Of a DNA stretch of 20,604 nt, positions 1 through 6,748 are shown piece by piece; position 1 is the first letter of the stretch, and each line of letters opens with the position of its first letter. The stretch covers positions 1-20,604 of the forward strand of contig QLUC01000012.1 of the NCBI GenBank assembly GCA_018725275.1. The letters are read 5' to 3'. The position numbers and the translations under genes were made by a program. Below the pieces are notes generated by a model. That model saw only the letters and a list, made by a program, of their open reading frames with translations, made no database searches and was not told the origin of the DNA. Origin of the DNA: Bacillota bacterium. GTDB lineage: Bacteria; Bacillota; UBA994.

Positions 1-24
1 GGCAAATCCTGTATAGGCACAGTT

Positions 25-609
25 TTACCCCCAATTAGCCATCAGATCTAGGCCCCACTGCCCGAGGAGAAAATGTAACTTCGTCAAGGGCAGCCCCACC
101 ACATTGGTGTAACAGCCCACAATATGCTCCACCAAGACGATGCCCCGCCCCTGTATGCCATACGCCCCGGCCTTGTCGAGCGGCTCGCCGGTAGCCGCGT
201 AACGGCATACTTCTTGTTCGGTCAACAGGCGAAATTTAACCTCAGTTTCTTCACTGTCCACGAGGCACCCTCCACCGTTTTGCACAATGGCCAGACCGGT
301 AACCACCCTGTGCACCCGACCGGAAAGGCGCTGCAGTATCTCGACCGCATGCTTCTCGTCGCGCGGCTTACCGAACAGCTCGCCATCGAGGTGGACGATG
401 GTGTCAGCCCCGATGACTATCCCACCTGGCGGGACAGGCAGGGCCCCTCTGGCCTTTTCTAAGGCATATTCCATAGCGATGCTCCTCGGGTCACCTTGCG
501 AAACCTCCGGCTCCGCAAATGTGGAGGCGAGGACCACGGGCGAGATGCCAATCTGCTGCAACAGCGACAGACGGCGTATAGATGCAGATGCTAAGTAAAT
601 CTGCCGCAC
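25..609 (-). CDS. maf: Maf/YhdE-family nucleoside triphosphate pyrophosphatase
   Basis: This 194-residue cytosolic protein belongs to the Maf family, which hydrolyses non-canonical or pyrimidine nucleoside triphosphates (dTTP/UTP type) to the monophosphate and is linked to house-cleaning and septum control. Family landmarks are all visible: the N-terminal LASAS-x-RR loop (residues 6-13), GADTIV with the metal/catalytic Asp near 69, GKP near 80, and the TGEPxDKAGAYGIQG block in the C-terminal half. Length is normal for the family. The start is GTG, sharing one base with the stop of the upstream DUF4321 gene (TAGTG), so translation is probably coupled; the Shine-Dalgarno site is weak. It is the last gene of the minus-strand run seen here. 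In Firmicutes maf is often followed by radC/mreBCD, which would lie outside the window. The identification is firm; the exact substrate is inferred. Confidence 0.95.
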   Translation of the reverse strand: MRQIYLASASIRRLSLLQQIGISPVVLASTFAEPEVSQGDPRSIAMEYALEKARGALPVPPGGIVIGADTIVHLDGELFGKPRDEKHAVEILQRLSGRVHRVVTGLAIVQNGGGCLVDSEETEVKFRLLTEQEVCRYAATGEPLDKAGAYGIQGRGIVLVEHIVGCYTNVVGLPLTKLHFLLGQWGLDLMANWG

Positions 610-872
610 TATAGCGCCCTATAGGCTAGGTAGCCGATCAACAGTCCGATAACGCCGGCGACCGACAGGCGCATCGTCAGGCCGAAGGTCAGTGACAACA
701 TGTCTAAATCAAGAGTGAGAGGAGGGGTTAGGCCATAGACTGGACTCGACCAATTGAGGAATGGCAACCAATCCCCGGCAAAACTCCCGATAAGGCTGCC
801 GAGAAACACTCCGATGACGAGAAACAACAGGAGTAGCCAGATACTTCGCTTAGATTTTCCGGAACGCACCAT
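609..872 (-). CDS. DUF4321 small membrane protein
   Basis: This is an 87-residue protein of unknown function resembling the DUF4321 family of Firmicutes. A basic N-terminus (RSGKSKRS) is followed by a first membrane segment rich in Leu/Ile/Val/Phe with small Gly/Ser residues, a short extracytoplasmic stretch containing W-L-P-F-L-N-W, and a second hydrophobic segment at the C-terminus, giving a two-helix hairpin. The ATG at 872 was chosen because it is preceded at a good distance by a full AAGGAGGT Shine-Dalgarno sequence; an upstream in-frame ATG at 917 lacks one. The start overlaps the end of the Gx-family gene by 23 bases, and its stop touches the maf start. In related bacteria this small gene commonly sits next to maf. 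No function can be assigned. Confidence 0.75.
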   Translation of the reverse strand: MVRSGKSKRSIWLLLLFLVIGVFLGSLIGSFAGDWLPFLNWSSPVYGLTPPLTLDLDMLSLTFGLTMRLSVAGVIGLLIGYLAYRAL

Positions 873-1398
873 TGCGCAAAACCTCCTTGGGTAAGTGTCG
901 ATGGAGCAATTGGCCAACTATCCCTACAAAGTATCCGGTCGGCAGAGCAAAAAACAGCAAGTACGGCAGGTGCACCAAGAGGCCAAAGTGAGAGACCAGC
1001 AGGCTCGCTACGAGGATTTGCGTCACATTATGGGTGACTGCACCAAGCAAGCTCAAGCCAAGGGCACTAAGGCGAGAAGCACTAAGTCGCCACGACAGGC
1101 CCATTACCAAAGCACTGGCCACGGCACCCGCGAAACTTAATAAAAACCCGAAGGTGAGAAAGGTGCCACCGAGTAGACCACCTAAGACGGCACGCAAGGC
1201 TGCAACCACCACCGCTTGTTTCACACCATAAGAGAGCACCACCGCTAAAGTGACGATATTGGCCAGACCAAGCTTGGCGCCCGGGCCAAGTAGGACGGCA
1301 AAGGGGTTAGGGACGAGCGTCTCGAGAACATGTAGCGTGGCCGCTCCTGCCACTAAGAGAGAGGTGCGCACAAGTACCCGCGTGTTTATTCTCCCCAC
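850..1398 (-). CDS. Gx transporter / heptaprenyl diphosphate synthase component I family membrane protein
   Basis: This 182-residue, very hydrophobic protein has five or six predicted membrane segments. It carries the family signature PGAKLGLANI (about residues 38-47), followed by alternating Gly-rich and aliphatic helices. The family (Pfam Hpre_diP_synt_I, also called Gx transporter family) was named after a component of B. subtilis heptaprenyl diphosphate synthase. Many members, including those beside rnf/apbE genes, look like small integral membrane proteins with an ECF-S-like fold, so a transport role is at least as likely as an enzymatic one. The start is GTG, five bases after the apbE stop, with an AGGA-type ribosome binding site. 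In many Clostridia the order apbE, NusG-domain-II protein, Gx protein is seen (from memory); the NusG-domain-II gene is absent here. The family call is good; the function is uncertain. Confidence 0.8.
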   Translation of the reverse strand: MGRINTRVLVRTSLLVAGAATLHVLETLVPNPFAVLLGPGAKLGLANIVTLAVVLSYGVKQAVVVAALRAVLGGLLGGTFLTFGFLLSFAGAVASALVMGLSWRLSASRLSALGLSLLGAVTHNVTQILVASLLVSHFGLLVHLPYLLFFALPTGYFVGIVGQLLHRHLPKEVLRNGAFRKI

Positions 1399-1402
1399 TG
1401 TC

Positions 1403-2347
1403 CTAGTCCTTTACCAATTCGGTCATGGCCGCCATGCCCTCTGACATTATTATCTCTTGCCCCGCGGTAATCAGCAGCCCCTCTATTTCGGGCCAGGCCT
1501 CAATAAGTGCTAATCCCTCATCCTTCCCGAGGACCATAACTGCGGTCGCGATGGCATCGGCTACCGCGGCCCCATCGGCGATGAAGTAACGCTCATAATC
1601 GCCGGAGGTAAGGACCGCGCCATCCATGAGCTTGACCACCGCAATGAGTTTTTCGCGATCACCCGGGTGCTGCACCCCGACTCTCGCCAGACGAGCCGGC
1701 CGCCAACGCTGGGTATGCGGTCGCCCACCGCGAACGCGCACATCGCCTCCGGCATCGACCACCGCATGCTCTACTCCACGCGCGGCGATAAGCTCTACCG
1801 CCCGGTCGACGATGTAGCCCTTGGCCACCCCGCCAAAATCAAGGCGAGTCGCCGGGTGGTTTAGCCGCACCCACTTTTCGGCAGCGTCAAACTCGACAAA
1901 GCCAAAACCAACTCCACTCATGGCCTCTGTTAGTTCGGCCGCACTGGGAACTCTACGGTCATCGGTGCCAAAGCCCCAGACCTTGAGTACCGCACCGACG
2001 GTCACATCAAAGGCTCCGCCGGTGCGGTTAAACGCGTCCTTGGCGATGAGCAACACATCGATCGTCTCTTGGCTGACTGTAACCTTGGTGAGAGCGGCAT
2101 TATTGATGCGATAGACATCGCTCCCCACGGCATGGGCCGAAAGAAGAGCCTCCAGTCGCTTCATTTCGGCCAATACTTCGTCTAGCACCACATTCGCACG
2201 GCGGCCATCAGCAATAAGTTGCACGAAAGTGTCCATCATGAGTACGTCTCGCCTGGCTGATTCAATGGTTGCATAGTCCTGCAGGAGCCACACGCCCAAT
2301 ACAGTCACCAAGATGAGTAGGACACACCATATTTTTTTCAGTTTCAC
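1403..2347 (-). CDS. apbE: ApbE-family FAD:protein FMN transferase lacking the conserved His/DPxTG segment
   Basis: ApbE proteins move FMN from FAD onto a Thr of target proteins such as RnfG and RnfD, outside the cytoplasmic membrane. This 314-residue copy has an N-terminal membrane anchor (KKIWCVLLILVTVLGVWLL) without a lipobox Cys. Conserved parts include MDTFV (38-42), FGGVAKGY (171-178), AGGD (199-202), SGDYERYF (248-255) and ADAIATA (263-269, normally metal-binding Asp and Thr). Between SGDYERYF and ADAIATA the family normally has about 30 more residues including an invariant His and a DPxTG motif; here only seven residues (IADGAAV) remain. The DNA is continuous and no other frame supplies the missing part. 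The linker after AGGD is also longer than usual. Catalytic competence is therefore doubtful. The GTG at 2347 was chosen because it forms a GTGA overlap with the rnfB stop and gives a normal signal anchor; an ATG at 2425 would overlap rnfB by 80 bases and has no Shine-Dalgarno site. Confidence 0.88.
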   Translation of the reverse strand: MKLKKIWCVLLILVTVLGVWLLQDYATIESARRDVLMMDTFVQLIADGRRANVVLDEVLAEMKRLEALLSAHAVGSDVYRINNAALTKVTVSQETIDVLLIAKDAFNRTGGAFDVTVGAVLKVWGFGTDDRRVPSAAELTEAMSGVGFGFVEFDAAEKWVRLNHPATRLDFGGVAKGYIVDRAVELIAARGVEHAVVDAGGDVRVRGGRPHTQRWRPARLARVGVQHPGDREKLIAVVKLMDGAVLTSGDYERYFIADGAAVADAIATAVMVLGKDEGLALIEAWPEIEGLLITAGQEIIMSEGMAAMTELVKD

Positions 2348-3171
2348 TTGGTAGACTGGGCCGATAAAGGACCGTGGATGGTCTTCATCGGGCATTTCTC
2401 TATGCACAAGCCGCAGTTCGTACATAGCGTATAATCAATAACGGCAAGATTGTTTTCCATAGTTATCGCCTTCACCGGACAAGCCCGCACGCACAATCCG
2501 CAAGCGATGCAGCCGACGGAACACTTCTTGCGCACATCTTTTCCTTTGTCATGTGAGCGGCAGCGAATGTGCACCTGCATGGAAGAAGGGCGCAGGGCAA
2601 AGATATGCTTCGGACAGCCCTTGACACACATACCGCAGGCCGTACACTTGGCCTCGTTGACCACCGGGATGCGGTTTTCATCCATGCTGATGGCGCCAAA
2701 CACGCACATCTTCACACATGAACCGTAGCCCAGGCAGCCATACTGGCAATCCTTATCTCCGCCGGACATGGCATTAGCTACCACGCAGTCCAAAATGCCT
2801 GCGTAGAGAAAACGTGTGCCGGCCTCTTGCGCACCGCCATCACAATAGGGGGTGGCTACCTGTCTCTCAAGTGTCGCCGCGGGCTCAAGCTTCATGATCT
2901 TGGCAAGGTTTACCAAGAGGTCATTTCCGCCAACGGGGCACAAATTGATGCCAACTTCTCCCCTAGCAACTGCTGCCGCATAGGCAGCGCAGCCCGGGTA
3001 CCCACAGCCGCCACAGTTAACTCCCGGCAATGCCCCCAGCACTTCATCATAGAGCGGGTCTGTAGGGACAGCGAATTTTTTCGCGGCAATAGCCAAGCCC
3101 GCCCCGAAAATAAGGCCCAAGGTCCCAAGAGATGCCAAAGCAATGATTACGGAACGCATATCTAGTTGCAT
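2344..3171 (-). CDS. rnfB: Rnf complex subunit RnfB, polyferredoxin
   Basis: RnfB is the ferredoxin-facing electron carrier of the Rnf (ferredoxin:NAD+ oxidoreductase) complex. This 275-residue protein begins with one membrane helix (about 7-30). It is followed by the RnfB-type Fe-S domain with Cys 53, 56, 61 and 78 (LPGVNCGGCGYPGC), then a string of [4Fe-4S] cysteine motifs: C142/C146/C152/C156 in the DCQYGCLGYGSC region, C176-C186, C221-C231 and C250-C260. All expected ligands appear present and the length is normal for clostridial RnfB. The ATG at 3171 has an AAGGGGGAG ribosome binding site; a second in-frame ATG lies four codons later. It follows rnfA by 12 bases and its stop overlaps the apbE start. 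This end of the operon looks intact. Confidence 0.97.
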   Translation of the reverse strand: MQLDMRSVIIALASLGTLGLIFGAGLAIAAKKFAVPTDPLYDEVLGALPGVNCGGCGYPGCAAYAAAVARGEVGINLCPVGGNDLLVNLAKIMKLEPAATLERQVATPYCDGGAQEAGTRFLYAGILDCVVANAMSGGDKDCQYGCLGYGSCVKMCVFGAISMDENRIPVVNEAKCTACGMCVKGCPKHIFALRPSSMQVHIRCRSHDKGKDVRKKCSVGCIACGLCVRACPVKAITMENNLAVIDYTLCTNCGLCIEKCPMKTIHGPLSAQSTK

Positions 3172-3183
3172 GGATACTCCCCC

Positions 3184-3762
3184 TTACAACAAACCTTGGA
3201 ATCCAGAAAAAGCAATTGACAGAAGCCCGGCCACGATGAGCGCAATGGGGAAGCCCTCCAGTGCCTTGGGGATAGGGGCAAAATCTAGACGTTCACGAAT
3301 ACCGGCAAAGACAACTATCGCCAGGCCGAAACCAACCCCACCCGCGAAGCCATGCATCAATGATTGCACCAAGGTGTAGTTTTCATTGAGATTCAAAAGG
3401 GTGACCCCGAGGACCGCGCAGTTGGTGGTGATGAGGGGCAAGTACACACCGAGTGCTTGGTACAAAGTAGGCGTGGCCTTGAGCATGACCATCTCGACAA
3501 ATTGCACGAGGACAGCGATGACCAAGATAAAGGAGATGGTGCGCAGATAAAGCATATTAAAGGGCATGAGCAGGTAGGTCTGAATGCCCCAAGTCGCCAG
3601 CGAGGCTATCGTCATGACAAAGATGACGGCGAGACTCATGCCGACGGCAGTTTCTATTTTTTTTGACACCCCAAGAAAGGGGCAAATGCCTAAAAATCGC
3701 GTCAAGACGAAATTATTGATGAGGATGGCCCCAAAAAAGATGGCAAAAAGGTTAGACACCAC
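3184..3762 (-). CDS. rnfA: Rnf complex integral membrane subunit RnfA
   Basis: RnfA and RnfE are inverted-topology paralogous membrane subunits that hold a [2Fe-2S] cluster inside the membrane and form part of the ion path of Rnf. The 192-residue protein has six hydrophobic segments. It carries the two expected half-motifs: NNFVLTRFLGICPFLG with Cys27, and TTNCAVLGVTLLN with Cys115. Length and motifs are standard. The start is a double GTG (GTGGTG) at 3762, behind a strong AGGAGGGAGG ribosome binding site, and overlaps the rnfE stop by 11 bases, so rnfE and rnfA are probably translationally coupled. No unusual residue was noticed. Confidence 0.97.
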   Translation of the reverse strand: MVSNLFAIFFGAILINNFVLTRFLGICPFLGVSKKIETAVGMSLAVIFVMTIASLATWGIQTYLLMPFNMLYLRTISFILVIAVLVQFVEMVMLKATPTLYQALGVYLPLITTNCAVLGVTLLNLNENYTLVQSLMHGFAGGVGFGLAIVVFAGIRERLDFAPIPKALEGFPIALIVAGLLSIAFSGFQGLL

Positions 3763-4360
3763 GCTCTGCCTCCCTCCTATTCTTCAGGTAGTTAATTAGG
3801 CCGATGATGAGCCCCAGACTAATGAACGCCCCCGGGGGGGAGACCATTAGCTTCATGGGCTCAAAAGCAAGAGGTAAAACACTAATCCCAAAGAATGTTC
3901 CTGAGCCAATAATTTCTCTAACCGAAGCGAGAATCATGAGCGCTGCCGTAAAGCCAAGTCCCATGCCGAGGCCATCAAGCGCGGACATGAAAACAGTGTT
4001 CTTCGAGGCAAAAGCTTCGGCTCGCTGCAACACAATGCAATTGACCACAATTAGGGGGATAAAGATGCCCAGCACCGCATGCAAATCCGGCACAAAGGCG
4101 GCCATGAGCAGGTCGACCATCGTGACAAAGGTAGCGATGACGACAATGTAGCAAGGTATGCGAATCTTGTCGGGTATAACCGAGCGCAAGAGCGAGATGA
4201 GGATATTGCTCGCCACCAAAACAGCCGCCGCGGCTAACCCCATACCGAGGCCGTTTACCGCCGCTGTGGAGACGGCCAGCGCCGGGCACATCCCCAGCAA
4301 GAGACGAAAAACCGGGTTTTCATCAACCAGCCCCCGTGAAAATACGCGCAAACTACGCAT
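3752..4360 (-). CDS. rnfE: Rnf complex integral membrane subunit RnfE
   Basis: RnfE partners RnfA in the membrane core of Rnf. The protein has 202 residues, six hydrophobic segments and both cluster-binding half-motifs: NPVFRLLLGMCPALAV with Cys25, and VVNCIVLQRAEAFASKN with Cys108. The residue three after Cys108 is Gln, where I recall Gly or Ala in most homologues; this is a minor difference. The ATG at 4360 has an AGGAGGA ribosome binding site and starts only nine bases after the rnfD stop. That leaves no room for rnfG, which in the usual rnfCDGEAB order lies exactly between rnfD and rnfE. The identification is secure. Confidence 0.97.
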   Translation of the reverse strand: MRSLRVFSRGLVDENPVFRLLLGMCPALAVSTAAVNGLGMGLAAAAVLVASNILISLLRSVIPDKIRIPCYIVVIATFVTMVDLLMAAFVPDLHAVLGIFIPLIVVNCIVLQRAEAFASKNTVFMSALDGLGMGLGFTAALMILASVREIIGSGTFFGISVLPLAFEPMKLMVSPPGAFISLGLIIGLINYLKNRREAERGV

Positions 4361-4369
4361 GTCTTCCTC

Positions 4370-5311
4370 CTAGCGGGCGCCGAAACGGCGTCCCATAGTA
4401 TAGCGATCGATTAGGGGCGTGAGCCCATTCATGATGAGAATTGCAAAAGTTACACCCTCGGGTAGCCCGCCGTAAAGCCTAATAACCGCGGTGATGATGC
4501 CGGCGCCAAGGCCCATGACAATGCGCCCTAGCTTGGTGACCGGGCTGGTCACCCAATCAGTAGCCATGAAAAATGCGCCCAGCACCAACCCGCCCGACAA
4601 AACATGCATGAGAGGGTCGCCGGCAAAGAAACCCACCTGTCCGCGGGCCGGCAACACCCAGGTCATCAGGGCCACTGTAGCGAGGTACGCACCCGGAATC
4701 TTCCAATCGATGACCTTCTTACAGATGAGGAAGATACCCCCGAGGAGCAATAAAAAGACCGATACTTCGCCTAAACTCCCCGCTTTCAAACCGAGGAACA
4801 GGTCCAAGTAGGGGGGGACGGCCTCGCCCGCGCGCTGCATGGCCAGCGGCGTCGCCGAGGAGATTAGCCCGGGCCCCACCCAGGCCGTCATGTGCGCCGG
4901 CCAAGATGAAACTAGGATAGCTCGTCCGACCAAGGCAGGATTAAAAGGATTGTAACCCAGACCACCAAAGACATGCTTGCCGATAGCTATGGCCATAAAA
5001 GCCCCTATCGCCACCATCCAAAGTGGTGCTCCCGCCGGAACATTAAGGGCCAAGAGCAAGCCGGTAAGGGCCGCGCTGCCGTCCAGGACGATGGTCAGTG
5101 GCTTTTTCATTAATCGCAACAAGGCGGTCTCGGCGAGGACTGCGGAAATTGTACCCGTCAAAAGTATCGCCAGCACATACCACCCAAAATGATAAACAGC
5201 GAAAAGGGCTGCCGGGGCCAACGCTACCAGCACCAGCAGCATGGCTTGGCGCACTGTGTCGCCGCTGTGTAGATGGGGCGAGGATGACACCGTAAGTTTC
5301 TTTATATCCAC
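4370..5311 (-). CDS. rnfD: Rnf complex membrane flavoprotein subunit RnfD, altered flavinylation motif
   Basis: RnfD is the NqrB-like membrane subunit that normally carries covalent FMN on a Thr and also binds riboflavin. The 313-residue protein starts with the typical VSSSPHLHSGDTVR region, has about nine or ten membrane segments, and includes the conserved GGLGYNPFNPALVGRA block (116-131). The candidate acceptor is Thr154 in SSATPLA. The general flavinylation motif is D-x-x-(S/T)-G-A-T; here the Asp position is Gly148 and the Gly before Ala is Ser152 (Ser at that place is tolerated in some clostridial RnfD proteins). With rnfG absent and ApbE shortened, covalent attachment of FMN here is in doubt. 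The GTG at 5311 is preceded by AGGAGGA. A 107-base gap containing a hairpin separates it from rnfC. Confidence 0.95.
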   Translation of the reverse strand: MDIKKLTVSSSPHLHSGDTVRQAMLLVLVALAPAALFAVYHFGWYVLAILLTGTISAVLAETALLRLMKKPLTIVLDGSAALTGLLLALNVPAGAPLWMVAIGAFMAIAIGKHVFGGLGYNPFNPALVGRAILVSSWPAHMTAWVGPGLISSATPLAMQRAGEAVPPYLDLFLGLKAGSLGEVSVFLLLLGGIFLICKKVIDWKIPGAYLATVALMTWVLPARGQVGFFAGDPLMHVLSGGLVLGAFFMATDWVTSPVTKLGRIVMGLGAGIITAVIRLYGGLPEGVTFAILIMNGLTPLIDRYTMGRRFGAR

Positions 5312-5389
5312 TTCTTGTTCCTCCTAGAACATCTCTACTCCCTGTTCACCCAAGATGCCGGCCGTACTCGAGAGTGCATGCCCCATGCC

Positions 5390-5418
5390 CAAACAAAAAG
5401 ACACGTCCCTTTTGTTTG
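5390..5418 (-). other. Hairpin immediately after the rnfC stop codon
   Basis: Directly after the rnfC TAA, the minus strand can fold into a stem of 12 pairs, two or three of them G-U, closed by the five-base loop ACGTG. The outer arms are CAAACAAAA and TTTTGTTTG. There is no T-run after the stem, so it is not a standard intrinsic terminator. In position it could protect or process the mRNA between rnfC and rnfD, or reduce read-through. The structure was read by eye, with no folding energy calculated. Confidence 0.5.
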
Positions 5419-6726
5419 TTACTGGCGGGCGTATATGTCAGATTTAGCGAGGCGTATCCACTGCACAAGTGGGATTCCGGCAGGGCAGACATAGGCGCAG
5501 GGGCCGCATTCCCGACATTCAAGGGCACCGATGTTTTCGGCATCATCGACGCGCCCCTTCATGGCATAGTGGGCGATAGTGGTCGGCTGCAAAAACATCG
5601 GGCAAGAGTCCACACACTTGGCACAGCGCACGCATGGCCCGGCCTCACGAGCGCCCGTTTCCTCGTAGGTCAAGGCCAAAATGCCGGAGGTGCACTTGCA
5701 GACGGCCACTTCTCCCGTATACATCGCCAGGCCCATCATGGGCCCCCCGGAAACTAGCTTGTAAGGCTCCCCCTTAAGGCCACGAGCCTCTAAGACCTGC
5801 GCAAACGTGGTCCCCACCCGCACCAGCACGTTACCTGGCCTCTCGACAGCGCCGCCGGCTACCGTAATGACCCTCTCGATAGAAGGCATTCCCGTAGTAA
5901 AAGCTTGCGCAATGGCTTCCGCTGTGTGCACATTATTGACGACAACACCAATGTGCGGCGGAAACTTGCCAGGCGGCACTTCCTTGCCCAGACAGGCTCG
6001 AATAAGCTGTAGCTCGGCCCCCTGCGGGTACTTGACGGCCAAGGAGGTAATGGTGATATCGCTGTACAAGGCCGCTACCTTCTTTAGCGCTAACACGGCA
6101 TCCGGCTTATTCTCCTCAACCCCGATGTGGCCTCTGCCGGCCCCTGCGGCCTTCATTAAGCAGCGCAGGCCGTAGATTATTTTTTCTGGGGCTTCCACCA
6201 TCAGGCGATGATCGTTGGTGAGATATGGCTCGCACTCTGCGCCGTTAAGAAGCACGGTATCAATTGGCGGCGAGGGGAACGGTTTAAGCTTGGCATGAGT
6301 AGGAAAACCACCTCCGCCCATGCCCACTATACCCATCTCGCGAATTAGGGCGACAATTTCTTCCGGAGAGAGCTTGTCTAGGTGGGGCTTTGGCAGAGCT
6401 GAAGGATGCCACTCGTCTAAGAAGTCGTTCAGAATGACAATGGAATTGACCATTTTGCCATTGGCATGGGGTCTGGGCTCAATAGACAATACTGTGCCAG
6501 ATACCGAAGAGTGCACCGGTGCCGCAATGCTGGCATCGACATCGCCAATCTTCTGCCCCATGAGCACCCTCTCCCCCACTTTAACGAGTGGGAGGCAGGC
6601 TTTGCCCACATGCTGTTGCACGGGGATAGCCACAACTTTTGGTGCGGGCATTCTCTCGATGGGCAGTGCGGACAGCCCCTCTTTGCGGTAAGGAGGATGA
6701 ATCCCCCCAATGAAAGTTTTTGCCAA
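5419..6726 (-). CDS. rnfC: Rnf complex NADH-binding subunit RnfC
   Basis: RnfC is the cytoplasmic, membrane-associated subunit that exchanges electrons with NAD(H) through FMN and two [4Fe-4S] clusters. The 435-residue sequence opens with KTFIGGIHPP. It has the Gly-rich nucleotide/FMN region GMGGGGFPTHAKL (about 135-147), NGAECEPYLTND (161-172), and cluster motifs at C365/C368/C371/C375 and C404/C407/C410/C414. There is no long C-terminal extension and no FMN-binding domain fused to it. The frame forces a TTG start at 6726, 11 bases from a GGAGG site. A better-spaced ATG five bases upstream is out of frame by one base because of a run of five A, so the start may reflect a single-base difference or error. 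It lies 22 bases after hydA, which makes hyd and rnf look like one transcription unit. Confidence 0.95.
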   Translation of the reverse strand: MAKTFIGGIHPPYRKEGLSALPIERMPAPKVVAIPVQQHVGKACLPLVKVGERVLMGQKIGDVDASIAAPVHSSVSGTVLSIEPRPHANGKMVNSIVILNDFLDEWHPSALPKPHLDKLSPEEIVALIREMGIVGMGGGGFPTHAKLKPFPSPPIDTVLLNGAECEPYLTNDHRLMVEAPEKIIYGLRCLMKAAGAGRGHIGVEENKPDAVLALKKVAALYSDITITSLAVKYPQGAELQLIRACLGKEVPPGKFPPHIGVVVNNVHTAEAIAQAFTTGMPSIERVITVAGGAVERPGNVLVRVGTTFAQVLEARGLKGEPYKLVSGGPMMGLAMYTGEVAVCKCTSGILALTYEETGAREAGPCVRCAKCVDSCPMFLQPTTIAHYAMKGRVDDAENIGALECRECGPCAYVCPAGIPLVQWIRLAKSDIYARQ

Positions 6727-6748
6727 GGCATTTCACTCCTCCAAAATT

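Noticed and set aside
298..304. HydA protein residues 298-304 (within the gene at 6749-8506): TSCSPGW instead of the textbook TSCCPxW, apparently losing a cluster Cys. The numbers given here are residue numbers.
   Set aside because: From memory this form is common in clostridial NADH-linked HydA proteins with otherwise identical neighbouring motifs, so it is a subclass feature rather than a defect.
1561..1767. Alternative minus-strand frame inside apbE as evidence of a frameshift that hides the missing segment
   Set aside because: The other frames contain no His/DPxTG-like sequence, and conserved blocks on both sides are in the same frame.
5312..5418. Gap between rnfC and rnfD as a possible rnfG remnant
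   Set aside because: It is too short, shows no FMN-binding or membrane-helix sequence in any frame, and rnfG would be expected between rnfD and rnfE instead.
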